A stretch of DNA of 7,866 nt from an uncultured Clostridia bacterium (GTDB lineage Bacteria > Bacillota > Clostridia > RUG12999), in contig CATIYX010000242.1 in assembly GCA_949739095.1 (NCBI GenBank), forward strand, positions 1 through 7,866. The letters are read 5' to 3'. The translations under genes were made by a program, and so were the position numbers. Below the pieces are notes generated by a model. It made no database searches and was not told the DNA's origin. It saw nothing but the letters and a program-made list of their open reading frames with translations. This document shows, in pieces, positions 1 through 6,830 of this stretch (the first letter of the stretch is position 1; each line of letters opens with the position of its first letter).

Positions 1-1
1 G

Positions 2-1408
2 ATGAAAAACTGGTATGAAAAGCACAGCGGAGAATGGTTGACCATACTGGGGAAAGATGCGGAAAACGCCGCCAATAGCTATAAGCAATTGGTAGTACGA
101 TTTGTATCTCTGTTCATAGAATTGGTGGGCGGCGGTTTGATTTTAAGTTTTGGATCGCCTACGTTGCTGCTATACGCAGCAATCAGCGGAATCGTGTATT
201 TTGGTATCGGCGTGTTGCGGCGAAAAAAAAACAAAAAATATGCAGCGGGGAACCAACAGGCAGTGGGCGTGGCGGCGTCTTATATTGCAGATGTTTTCAA
301 TGGATTCATTGTGATGCGGCTGTACCATTTGCTGCGGTTGCTCATGAAAAAGCAGGAAGTGGCGATTGAAGAAGGCTATGATTATGGCAAAAAGCTGGCG
401 AGGGTCAGCATTTTTAACGGCGCATTGGGGCAAATCGGCTATACATTAGCGTATTCCGGGGCGTTTGTGGTGGGACTGTTGCTGGTATATGCCGGAAAGC
501 TGGAACTTCCCATGATGCTGGCGCTATGGCCTATTTCTATGGGCGTGTCGTTTAGTATCATGCAATTTGGCTTTTTTGTAACGGAAATGCAGCCGACGGT
601 TGTGGCAGTGGAACGTATCCGCACAGTGTTAGAATTGCCGGAGGAAACAGGCGGCGAAGAAAAAAGAGTACCGGAGAGCGATGTGGTGTTGGAACTGCGC
701 AATGTGACATTTGCGTATGAACAGGGAAAAAACGTTTTGCAGGACATCGATTTGCAGATTCACAAGGGAGAAAAAGTAGCGTTTGTAGGAGAAAGCGGCA
801 GCGGGAAAAGTACGATTGTCAAACTTTTGTTGCGTTTTTATGATGTGCAGCAGGGACAAGTGCTACTGGGCGGACAGCCGGTGCAGGACTATACCTTGGA
901 AACCTTGCGCAACCAGTTTGCCTATGTGCCGCAAAATGCCTGTTTACTCAGCGGAAGCATTTATCAAAACATTGCAATGGTAAAACCGGAGGCGGTGGAA
1001 CATCAGATAAAAACGGCGGCAGAAAATGCCTATGCCGATGAATTTATCCGCACTTTATCAGAAGGCTACGAGACGCAGGTAGGAGAGCGCGGCGCGCAGC
1101 TTTCCGGCGGCGAGCGCCAGCGAGTTGCGATTGCAAGGGCATTTTTAAAAGATACTCCTATTATGATATTTGATGAAATTACAGCGGCGCTGGACGGCGA
1201 ATCGGAGGCAAAGATACAACAAGCAGTGGAATGCGCGCCGGCAGGGAAAACCTTACTTATGATTACGCACCGCTTATCAGCGGCTGCCCAGGCAGACCGC
1301 ATTGTAGTGATGGAAAACGGAAAAATTGCAGAAATAGGAAACCACAGCGAGTTGCTGACGCATGGAACAGTTTATAAACGATTGTGGGATATGCAGTTTC
1401 AAAAATGA
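2..1408 (+). CDS. ABC exporter half-transporter, permease-ATPase fusion (5' end outside window)
   Basis: This is a membrane-spanning exporter subunit that couples ATP hydrolysis to substrate export, normally as a homo- or heterodimer; the substrate cannot be told. The visible part has 468 residues. The first residues (WYEKHSGEWLTILGKDAE) match the stretch after the second helix in ABC exporters, so about 100 N-terminal residues with two helices are probably missing and the Met at base 2 is likely internal. Hydrophobic segments lie near residues 31-50, 52-70, 137-164 and 168-192. The ATPase domain is complete: Walker A GESGSGKST (263-271), Q-loop Q311, X-loop TQVGERG (358-364), signature LSGGE (367-371), Walker B IMIFDE (387-392) with catalytic E392, D-loop ALDGES (396-401) and H-loop H423. 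All catalytic residues are present, so it should be active. A run of nine A at 223-231 does not break the frame. A second half-transporter could lie just upstream, out of view. Confidence 0.93.
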   Translation: MKNWYEKHSGEWLTILGKDAENAANSYKQLVVRFVSLFIELVGGGLILSFGSPTLLLYAAISGIVYFGIGVLRRKKNKKYAAGNQQAVGVAASYIADVFNGFIVMRLYHLLRLLMKKQEVAIEEGYDYGKKLARVSIFNGALGQIGYTLAYSGAFVVGLLLVYAGKLELPMMLALWPISMGVSFSIMQFGFFVTEMQPTVVAVERIRTVLELPEETGGEEKRVPESDVVLELRNVTFAYEQGKNVLQDIDLQIHKGEKVAFVGESGSGKSTIVKLLLRFYDVQQGQVLLGGQPVQDYTLETLRNQFAYVPQNACLLSGSIYQNIAMVKPEAVEHQIKTAAENAYADEFIRTLSEGYETQVGERGAQLSGGERQRVAIARAFLKDTPIMIFDEITAALDGESEAKIQQAVECAPAGKTLLMITHRLSAAAQADRIVVMENGKIAEIGNHSELLTHGTVYKRLWDMQFQK

Positions 1409-1413
1409 AATGA

Positions 1414-1450
1414 ACAGCCGTTGCTTCAAAGCAGCGGCTGTCTTACTATC
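1414..1450 (+). terminator. Probable intrinsic terminator of the ABC transporter gene
   Basis: An 11-bp stem with one G-U pair is formed by 1414-1424 (ACAGCCGTTGC) and 1431-1441 (GCAGCGGCTGT), closed by the 6-base loop TTCAAA. It starts six bases after the TGA stop. The T tract that follows is poor (CTTACTATC), so termination may be partial; a better T run sits further on at 1460-1466. No other inverted repeat lies closer to the stop codon. Confidence 0.7.
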
Positions 1451-1540
1451 AAAATATCTCTTTTTTGAAAATATAGATATGGAACCGTTTGGGAAAAAAG
1501 AGTAAATTCCAGAAAAATGGGGAAGCTAAGACAAAAAAGC

Positions 1541-1548
1541 AGAGGTGA
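1541..1548 (+). promoter_or_regulatory. Ribosome binding site that fixes the spoVAF-like start
   Basis: AGAGGTGA lies 5 bases before the ATG at 1554. The GTG at 1545, which is in frame and would add three residues, falls inside this Shine-Dalgarno sequence and so cannot be the start. I saw no convincing sigma-A or sigma-G promoter in 1442-1540. Confidence 0.8.
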
Positions 1549-1553
1549 AACGG

Positions 1554-2966
1554 ATGAAATTAAGCGGAAATATTGAGCAAGATAAAAGGCAGATGCACAC
1601 GCTGTTGCAAGTAGATAAAAGTTTTGATTTGATTGAACGTCCGCTGCTGTTTGGCGGCAGAAAAAGCTGTCTCTATTTTGTGGATGGGTTTATTAAAGAT
1701 GAAGTAATGCAGCGCATTTTACAGGCATTTTTTGACATAACACCGGAAGATATGAAAGACGTCAAATCAGCACAGGAGTTTATGGAAGCAAAACTATCCT
1801 ATGTAGAAGTGACAACAGAGCATCATGTGGAGATTTTAGCGACAAATGTTCTTTCAGGTCCCAGCGTACTGCTCATTGACGGATTTGACGCCGCAATTGT
1901 TATCGATATCAGGACCTATCCTGTTCGTGGCGTAGAGGAACCGGAGAAAGAAAAGGTACTACGCGGCTCGCGGGATGGATTTGTGGAAACGATAGTGTTT
2001 AATACAGCACTCATTCGCCGGCGTATCCGCGACCCGCATTTGATATTTGAAATGTATTCCGTAGGAGCGCGTTCTAAAACAGATGTTTCGATTGGATATA
2101 TCTCTGATTTTGCAGATGCAAAGTTGGTGGAAGAACTCAAAAAGAGAATCCAGGAACTCAGAGTCAAAGCGCTGGATATGGGAGAGGAGAGTTTGGCGGA
2201 ATGTATTATCCGTGGAAAATGGCTGAATCCGTTTCCCAAGGTGCGCTATACGGAACGACCAGATGTTGCATCTGCCTCTTTGTTGGACGGAAAAATTATT
2301 GTTATGGTGGACAACAGTCCGTCTGTCATGGTGTTGCCTACAACATTGTTTGATTTTGCACAGGAACCAGATGACTATTATTATCCACCACTGGTAGGGG
2401 GATATCTGCGGTTTGTGCGCAACGCAATCTTTTTATCGACATTGATTTTAACGCCGCTTTGGTTTTTGCTGATTCAAAACAGTGCCGCGCTGCCCGACTG
2501 GATTTCATTTATCCAAGTCAAAGACACTGTGTATGTACCAATCTTGTTGCAACTATTAATTTTGGAATTGGCAACAGATGGGCTCAAGCTGGCGTCACTG
2601 AACACACCTTCGGCGCTTAGCAATTCTCTCAGTATCATCGGTGCCCTGTTGCTGGGAGATTTTGCTGTGCAAGTTGGCTGGTTTGTGCCGCAAACTATTT
2701 TATACATGGCATATGTTGCGATTGCAGGATTTGCACAGCCCAGCGTAGAACTCAATTATGCTGTGAAATTTATGCGGGTGCTGTTGCTGCTGCTCACGGC
2801 GTGGTTGGGCATTTGGGGATTTTTCGGCGGATTGGTTTTGATTGCGTGCATTGTTGCTATGAACAAAACAATAGCAGGGAAAGGGTATCTGTATCCGTTG
2901 ATTCCGTTTAACTGGAAAGAGTTTAAGGTGCGTGTACTGCGCATGAAAATTCGTTCTAAACTATAA
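1554..2966 (+). CDS. spoVAF: SpoVAF-like spore germination protein (GerA/GerABKA family)
   Basis: The product is a 470-residue inner-membrane spore protein. In Bacillus, SpoVAF resembles germinant-receptor A subunits and is reported to work with a partner, FigP, as an ion channel that amplifies germination; the role here is inferred by homology. The soluble N-terminal part (about 1-285) carries conserved GerA-family stretches: RGSRDGFVETIVFNTALIRRRI (starting at 137), SLAECIIRGKWLNPFPK (starting at 213), TERPD (233-237) and VDNSPSVMVLPT (252-263). Four to five hydrophobic segments follow, near 290-308, 325-340, 359-378, 380-398 and 405-435, then a basic tail. The length is close to Bacillus SpoVAF (about 490). 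SpoVAF fits better than GerAA because of the TERPD/NSPS context, but a receptor A subunit cannot be fully excluded. No gerB, gerC, spoVAC, spoVAD or spoVAE lies beside it; it seems to be a single-gene unit between two terminators. Confidence 0.9.
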   Translation: MKLSGNIEQDKRQMHTLLQVDKSFDLIERPLLFGGRKSCLYFVDGFIKDEVMQRILQAFFDITPEDMKDVKSAQEFMEAKLSYVEVTTEHHVEILATNVLSGPSVLLIDGFDAAIVIDIRTYPVRGVEEPEKEKVLRGSRDGFVETIVFNTALIRRRIRDPHLIFEMYSVGARSKTDVSIGYISDFADAKLVEELKKRIQELRVKALDMGEESLAECIIRGKWLNPFPKVRYTERPDVASASLLDGKIIVMVDNSPSVMVLPTTLFDFAQEPDDYYYPPLVGGYLRFVRNAIFLSTLILTPLWFLLIQNSAALPDWISFIQVKDTVYVPILLQLLILELATDGLKLASLNTPSALSNSLSIIGALLLGDFAVQVGWFVPQTILYMAYVAIAGFAQPSVELNYAVKFMRVLLLLLTAWLGIWGFFGGLVLIACIVAMNKTIAGKGYLYPLIPFNWKEFKVRVLRMKIRSKL

Positions 2967-3000
2967 TTTGAAGTCTGTATCGGTTTTTATTTGTTCACTT

Positions 3001-3050
3001 ATACGCATAAACGGCACGGTTATAACCGCGCCGTTTATGCGTATTTTATT
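3001..3050 (+). terminator. Strong intrinsic terminator after the spoVAF-like gene
   Basis: The arms 3001-3015 and 3030-3044 are perfect 15-base reverse complements. After one mismatch (A3016/C3029) the stem continues with CGGT/ACCG around a TATA tetraloop. A T-rich tail (TTTTATTGT) follows on the + strand, so it ends rightward transcription from 1554-2966. It also lies directly beyond the stop codon of the convergent gene ending at 3046, whose TAA overlaps the T tail. The minus-strand side lacks a T tract, so termination in that direction would rest on the stem alone. Confidence 0.88.
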
Positions 3051-4500
3051 GTCCGTTTGCCGCACAAATTGGCTTCATTTCAATGAAGCTGTCCCAAAGC
3101 ATAACCTTAACAGTTCCGTTTGCGTTAAAGTTTTTCGGAGATATAGGTAGATTTTCACCCTTTACAAGTGGTATAGACTGTGCGCTGACATCTGTTAGTC
3201 TGCTACTGTCATACGCTGTAAATATTACTGTATATATACCGTCCTGCGGAACAGTTACAATAGCGCTTCCGTTTTCGTATTTTATGGTGCAATTCTGTTC
3301 TTCTGTACCAGTTGCAGGGATTATATCTGTTTCAACTATACCACAATTATTAAGACAACTATGAGTTTTTTCGCCTGGTTCCGTTGCGGTTGCAGGCTTT
3401 GTTACTAGCCATTCGTCCCAACTGTGTCCTTTTGGAGGTATCGTTACATCTGTAATTTCTGTTGTTCCATTCTCGTCTGAAAAATTTTTATTACAACCAT
3501 CACAGGACCAATATGCTATATTTCCCGCTTCCGTACAAGTTGCAGTTTGGACCTCGTGATACTTCGTTGTATGTGCAATGGTATATGGCTTTTCGACTGT
3601 ACCGGCACCGCATATAAATTCGGAGGACGGATTGAGATAGAAAGCAGGACGTACACTTATATTGCTGCTACAAGCAGGATAGCTGACAACATCTCCCGCA
3701 GTGAAAACGATACGAACGAGATAGCCGTGAGTGGACATAGGTGAGCGAAGCCAATGATAAAGCGTTTGTCCCAGCGGTGCATAATAATTTCCTAAATTAT
3801 CATATACATTTTTTAACTGCTGCACATCCAAAAGAAATATTGTATCTGTAACTAGCTCGGAGTATGAGAGACGGTAATTCTGCACAACTTCTGAAATAGA
3901 ATCTTTATAACTATGTGTCTCAGAGCCCGTCATGTCTGTATAATCTTTGTCAATATCCGTTAAAAGTGATTTTTGTGTGACGGTTTTTATTGCTGCCTTT
4001 TCCATATCGGTAAAATTGTTTAAAAAGCCTGCTTCACCTGAATATGTCGCCTCATTGCCACAAGTGTAGACTACAGCGCCCTCTGCTGCAGACGAATTAA
4101 GCCAATCGCGGATATTGCTGTCAGCCCAATAGTTTGAGCCGTTGGTAACTCTGTCGCTTTCTCTGCCATGTGAGCCGCTTGTATTGCTGCCCATTGTGTC
4201 AAAAGGTTTTTTGCAGACCGCCGTATTAGCAAGCATAAGCGGCAGATAGCCGTCCTGATACTCAATTGTGGTAGCGGTTGAGTCAGTGATAGGATTGCCG
4301 TTATCGTCTCTACCTATTATTTTCTCATACGCTACACATCGCCACAAAATAGGTTGTTCATTGTATGTGCCAATTTGTACATACTCGCCTAATTGAATTG
4401 GCGGGGTGTCTATTGTTGCTTTTGAGGTGATAGGGGTTGCGCCAAATAGTAACATTATCATTGTAACCGCTGTAAACAACGATGTGATTTTCTGCTTCAT
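3046..4500 (-). CDS. Secreted DUF6273-like protein with Cys-rich repeats and C-terminal beta domain
   Basis: This is a predicted exported protein of 484 residues with unknown function. A signal peptide (KQK, then a hydrophobic core to about 23, SKA ending at 28) precedes a DUF6273-like domain (about 35-305). That domain shows IQLGEYVQIGTY, ILWRC, NYWADSNIRDWLN (123-135), HWLRSP (249-254) and VRPAFYL (283-289), a pattern I associate with clostridial surface proteins and a lectin-like or sulfatase-modifying-like fold. Residues 314-360 and 361-398 hold two Cys repeats (TCTEAGNIAYWSCDGC; THSCLNNCG) that could bind zinc. The C-terminal part (404-484) ends in VKVMLWDSFIEMKPI, a frequent ending of clostridial extracellular proteins. 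The start at 4500 follows AGGAGGG (4515-4509) with 8 bases spacing; an in-frame extension to 4632 would hide the signal peptide and is rejected. There is no LPXTG anchor or SLH domain. The gene looks more AT-rich than its neighbours. Confidence 0.82.
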   Translation of the reverse strand: MKQKITSLFTAVTMIMLLFGATPITSKATIDTPPIQLGEYVQIGTYNEQPILWRCVAYEKIIGRDDNGNPITDSTATTIEYQDGYLPLMLANTAVCKKPFDTMGSNTSGSHGRESDRVTNGSNYWADSNIRDWLNSSAAEGAVVYTCGNEATYSGEAGFLNNFTDMEKAAIKTVTQKSLLTDIDKDYTDMTGSETHSYKDSISEVVQNYRLSYSELVTDTIFLLDVQQLKNVYDNLGNYYAPLGQTLYHWLRSPMSTHGYLVRIVFTAGDVVSYPACSSNISVRPAFYLNPSSEFICGAGTVEKPYTIAHTTKYHEVQTATCTEAGNIAYWSCDGCNKNFSDENGTTEITDVTIPPKGHSWDEWLVTKPATATEPGEKTHSCLNNCGIVETDIIPATGTEEQNCTIKYENGSAIVTVPQDGIYTVIFTAYDSSRLTDVSAQSIPLVKGENLPISPKNFNANGTVKVMLWDSFIEMKPICAANGQ

Positions 4501-4594
4501 TTTAGAAACCCTCCTATGACATAAAATTTTACGCACATTTTCTGTAATAAGCAGAGTACACGAGCGCTTATCAGTCCCTCTTACATATTCTAAA

Positions 4595-4624
4595 AATATA
4601 GACAAGACTGTATTGTGCTGTAAA
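4595..4624 (-). promoter_or_regulatory. Candidate sigma-A promoter for the DUF6273-like gene
   Basis: On the minus strand, -35 TTTACA (4624-4619) and -10 TATATT (4600-4595) are separated by 18 bases; each differs from consensus at one position. Transcription would start near 4588 and give a leader of about 88 bases before the ATG at 4500. It is inferred from sequence match only. Confidence 0.5.
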
Positions 4625-4659
4625 ATTACCATTAAGTAATAAATAGAAAACTACCCAAT

Positions 4660-4677
4660 ATTTATTATATAATAAAT
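4660..4677. repeat. Perfect 18-bp AT-only palindrome in the divergent intergenic region
   Basis: The sequence ATTTATTATATAATAAAT reads the same on both strands. It lies 36 bases upstream of the -35 box of the leftward promoter and about 140 bases before the rightward one. It could bind a dimeric regulator that prefers AT-rich DNA, but in AT-rich spacer DNA it may also have arisen by chance. Confidence 0.6.
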
Positions 4678-4719
4678 GTTATAGAATTGCAAGTATTTGG
4701 AGATAGTTTGATTTGTCGT

Positions 4720-4755
4720 TTGTCTGCCTAACAGACAATTTTTGTTTCTTTTGTG
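4720..4755 (+). terminator. Orphan terminator-like hairpin
   Basis: TTGTCTG (4720-4726) and CAGACAA (4732-4738) form a perfect 7-bp stem around the loop CCTAA, followed directly by the T-rich run TTTTTGTTTCTTTTG. This is the layout of a rho-independent terminator on the + strand. No + strand gene lies upstream between it and the divergent gene starting at 4500, and the promoter for the next gene is downstream, so what it terminates is unknown. The stem is short, so stability is moderate. Confidence 0.5.
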
Positions 4756-4820
4756 AAAAAGAAATGACGCTTTGCGCTGGTAATGAAAAATGCTTAACAA
4801 CTAGTTTTCATAAATAGCAC

Positions 4821-4849
4821 TTGCATGATGATGAAAAAAATGATATGAT
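4821..4849 (+). promoter_or_regulatory. Sigma-A promoter for the two-gene operon at 4887-6732
   Basis: The -35 box TTGCAT (4821-4826) and -10 box TATGAT (4844-4849) have the ideal 17-base spacing, and TGA directly before the -10 gives an extended -10 (TGN). Transcription should start near 4856, giving a leader of about 30 bases. The ribosome binding site GGTGGAGG (4869-4876) lies 10 bases before the ATG at 4887. The inverted repeat ATGAAAA/TTTTCAT (4783-4789, 4805-4811) sits just upstream of the -35 and could be an operator, but this is weak. Confidence 0.72.
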
Positions 4850-4886
4850 AGAGCGGTAAAACATCATAGGTGGAGGACAGCAAATA

Positions 4887-6101
4887 ATGAAGAAAATATT
4901 AACGGTAGCGCTTATCGTGGGATTGTTGGGAATGACTGTGCCGGCAGTGGCGGAATCGGGTGAAACAGGTTTTGTTGCCAGCAGTGCACAAGTAGAGTTA
5001 GAAATTGGATTTGAAACACAGACGGACAGTATACCGGAAGCGGCGCAATTTTTAGCAGGGCTGAGGCAGTCTGCTGTTGCGGCGGAAATTACATTGCAGC
5101 AGCTTAGTGGCGGACGTGTTCTGCGGGCAGATGTGATACTTCATACGAAATTGTTTGCACAGAAAACAGAAACTATAGAATGTTGGTATGAAATCGACCG
5201 AACGGCAGATGTGCCACATATTACCATTATTGAAAAGAATCAAAAGAAGGATACCTATTATGAACTGGATGTTCATAAGTTGCCGGGCGGTATTGAGGCG
5301 GCGAAAGCATTGAACCGTGCATTGGAAGTAGTCTGGAGTCAGCAAGCGGCAGGAAATGGAGACGCGCAAAAGATACAGGTGTCGTCTGAACGTACGGCGG
5401 AGCTGCTGGCAGCGTGGGTAAATATGAGCCGACTGGGAGAAGGGAAAAGGAGTGCGTCAGATTTTGGCGGGGCGCTGCTGTCCGTGGAATGGAATGACAG
5501 CGGTGCTGCATGTCAAATCAATGGCAGCTTGGAACTGTCGGCGCGGCAAACGGCACTGCTGCTTGGAATGCAGAATCAAACGGCAGGAGAAAGCCGCGTC
5601 TGTATCAATACACATATGAAGCTATATGGAAGCGGTAGCGAGGTAGTGAACATGCCGCAAATATCATCGGAACAAGTGATAGACGCCAATTTATTAATTG
5701 ATAAAAAGGTGTTTGATAGTGGTCATGTCACAGTATTATATAATGGAACAGTTTTGCAATTTGATGCACAGCCGCGCTTGGAAAATGGTACGACCATGGT
5801 GCCGATTCGTGGTATCATGGAAGCGGCGGGGGTTGCATCTGAACAAATTGCGTTTGACAGTGCATATGGGACAGTGACAATTCAGGACGGAGAAAAAACT
5901 ATTTTGTTGACGCTGGATAGCACTGCCGCCTTTGTGGACGGAAAAGAAGTGCAATTATCATGTGCAGCATATCTGGCGGAGGGACGCACGTTTGTACCGC
6001 TGCGGTTTGTGTCGGAGAATCTCGGGTTTCAGGTAGTATGGACAGGACTGGACCAGCCGAATGGTATTTGTAACGGCGGCGTGGTACGTTTGGAAAGGTG
6101 A
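4887..6101 (+). CDS. Exported protein with C-terminal copper amine oxidase N-terminal-like domain
   Basis: The 404-residue product starts with a clear signal peptide (MKKILTVALIVGLLGMTVPAVA, predicted cut after A22). The C-terminal part (about 282-386) matches the copper amine oxidase N-terminal-like domain (Pfam PF07833): TMVPIRGIMEAAG (303-315), AYGTVTI (326-332) and TFVPLRFVSENLGFQVVW (368-385). Despite the name, this module is not an oxidase; in Firmicutes it is common in envelope and secreted proteins and its role is unclear. Residues 25-265 form an unrecognised region of alternating strands and helices (for example the strand pair around IECWYEID and HITIIEK, 97-117) that recalls LolA- or DUF6612-like lipid or ligand-binding folds; that is only an impression. 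No lipobox, LPXTG or SLH is seen, so release or non-covalent wall binding is likely. It is the first gene of an operon with the pentapeptide gene, which starts 4 bases after its stop. Confidence 0.85.
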   Translation: MKKILTVALIVGLLGMTVPAVAESGETGFVASSAQVELEIGFETQTDSIPEAAQFLAGLRQSAVAAEITLQQLSGGRVLRADVILHTKLFAQKTETIECWYEIDRTADVPHITIIEKNQKKDTYYELDVHKLPGGIEAAKALNRALEVVWSQQAAGNGDAQKIQVSSERTAELLAAWVNMSRLGEGKRSASDFGGALLSVEWNDSGAACQINGSLELSARQTALLLGMQNQTAGESRVCINTHMKLYGSGSEVVNMPQISSEQVIDANLLIDKKVFDSGHVTVLYNGTVLQFDAQPRLENGTTMVPIRGIMEAAGVASEQIAFDSAYGTVTIQDGEKTILLTLDSTAAFVDGKEVQLSCAAYLAEGRTFVPLRFVSENLGFQVVWTGLDQPNGICNGGVVRLER

Positions 6102-6105
6102 GACA

Positions 6106-6732
6106 ATGAATTGTGAGGCATATGAAACGGGAAATTTGTGTGACTGTGTTTTGCAGGCAGTGCAACAGGACGCAGCAGTCAGTGGTTTTGTATTTGAGCA
6201 GCAGGAAACACTATTAGAAGCAGAGCGGCTGGAATTGAAGCAATGTCTGTTAAAACAGGTAATAGTAAGAGAAAGTAAGTTGGCACGACCAGATTGGTCG
6301 GAGGTAGTGCTGGAGGACTGCGATTTATCAGGAGCCGTGCTGCGGGATGGCTCTTTATATAGAGTGACGCTGCGGCGATGTAAACTGGTGGGAACAGATT
6401 TGTCAGGTACCTTTTTGCGGGAGGTTACATTTGAAGATTGCGTCTGCCGCTATGCAAATTTATCATTTGGACAGTGGTGGAACGTGGTAATGCAAGGCTG
6501 TGATTTTTCCCAGGCAAGTCTTGACCAGGTAAAACATAAACATTGGAAGATGACAGATTGCAATTTGCGGCAGGCGAATCTGTTGCAAACTGCGCTAGAA
6601 AAGATAGACCTTTCCACCAGCGAAATTAATGGAATTATTTTGCAGGGTGAAGAACTGCGCGGCGCGGTAGTGTCGGAGTGGCAAGCGTCAGAGCTGCTGC
6701 GTTTTTTAGGTGTCAGCATAAAAGAATCATAA
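6106..6732 (+). CDS. Pentapeptide-repeat protein
   Basis: The product has 208 residues and no signal peptide or membrane segment, so it is predicted to be cytosolic. From about residue 45 to 170 it shows five-residue periodicity with L or F at the centre of each unit (for example CDLSGAVLRDGSLYRVTLRR at 72-91, and CNLRQANLLQTAL at 152-164), which predicts a right-handed quadrilateral beta helix. The end (GIILQGEELRGAVVSEWQASELLRFLGVSI, 176 on) is the usual C-terminal cap of such proteins. Some family members (Qnr, McbG, MfpA) protect gyrase by mimicking DNA, but most have no known role, and nothing here points to gyrase. Translation from ATG 6106 is chosen because AAAGGTG (6094-6100) overlaps the upstream stop at the right distance; an in-frame ATG at 6061 lies inside the upstream gene. 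The tight spacing suggests translational coupling to 4887-6101. Confidence 0.87.
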   Translation: MNCEAYETGNLCDCVLQAVQQDAAVSGFVFEQQETLLEAERLELKQCLLKQVIVRESKLARPDWSEVVLEDCDLSGAVLRDGSLYRVTLRRCKLVGTDLSGTFLREVTFEDCVCRYANLSFGQWWNVVMQGCDFSQASLDQVKHKHWKMTDCNLRQANLLQTALEKIDLSTSEINGIILQGEELRGAVVSEWQASELLRFLGVSIKES

Positions 6733-6756
6733 AGAGTTGTGATAACTTTAATTGAT

Positions 6757-6800
6757 ATAAACAGACAGGCGGACCCTTTCGGTCCCGCCTGTCTGTTTAT
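6757..6800. terminator. Bidirectional intrinsic terminator between convergent genes
   Basis: The left arm 6757-6772 pairs perfectly over 16 bases with 6785-6800; after a single bulged C6784 three more pairs (ACC/GGT) close a five-base loop CTTTC. The A-rich left end (ATAAACA) and T-rich right end (TGTTTAT) let the stem act in both directions. It sits 24 bases after the stop of the pentapeptide gene and 30 bases beyond the stop of the convergent Cys-rich gene, and both probably use it. Confidence 0.85.
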
Positions 6801-6830
6801 AAACCAAGCCATGCATGGTGATTAAAAAGA

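Noticed and set aside
223..238. A-rich run in the ABC transporter gene as a frameshift or pseudogene sign
   Set aside because: The frame stays open through it and encodes a normal basic loop (RRKKNKK); all downstream ATPase motifs are in the same frame.
1545..1553. GTG at 1545 as start of the spoVAF-like gene
   Set aside because: The GTG is part of the Shine-Dalgarno sequence for ATG 1554.
3307..3321. IPATG (residues 394-398 of the DUF6273-like protein) as a sortase signal
   Set aside because: It is followed by about 86 residues of folded domain and no hydrophobic segment or basic tail, so it is not a wall-sorting signal.
2968..3364. Small + strand reading frames at 2968-3150 and 3083-3364
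   Set aside because: They run through a terminator hairpin or antisense to the DUF6273-like gene, lack ribosome binding sites and show no family features.
4547..4571. Inverted repeat ATAAGC/GCTTAT in the leader of the DUF6273-like gene as a riboswitch
   Set aside because: Only six pairs with a 13-base loop and no recognised riboswitch core; likely chance.
4501..4632. In-frame N-terminal extension of the DUF6273-like gene to an ATG at 4632
   Set aside because: It would bury the signal peptide, lacks a ribosome binding site at its start and spans the likely promoter; the AGGAGGG before 4500 fixes the start.
6061..6105. In-frame ATG at 6061 for the pentapeptide gene
   Set aside because: It lies inside the upstream coding region without a ribosome binding site; ATG 6106 has a well-placed one.
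5052..6165. Minus-strand reading frames across the copper amine oxidase-like gene
   Set aside because: They are antisense to a well-supported gene with signal peptide, domain and start signals, and their translations have low-complexity, unlikely composition.
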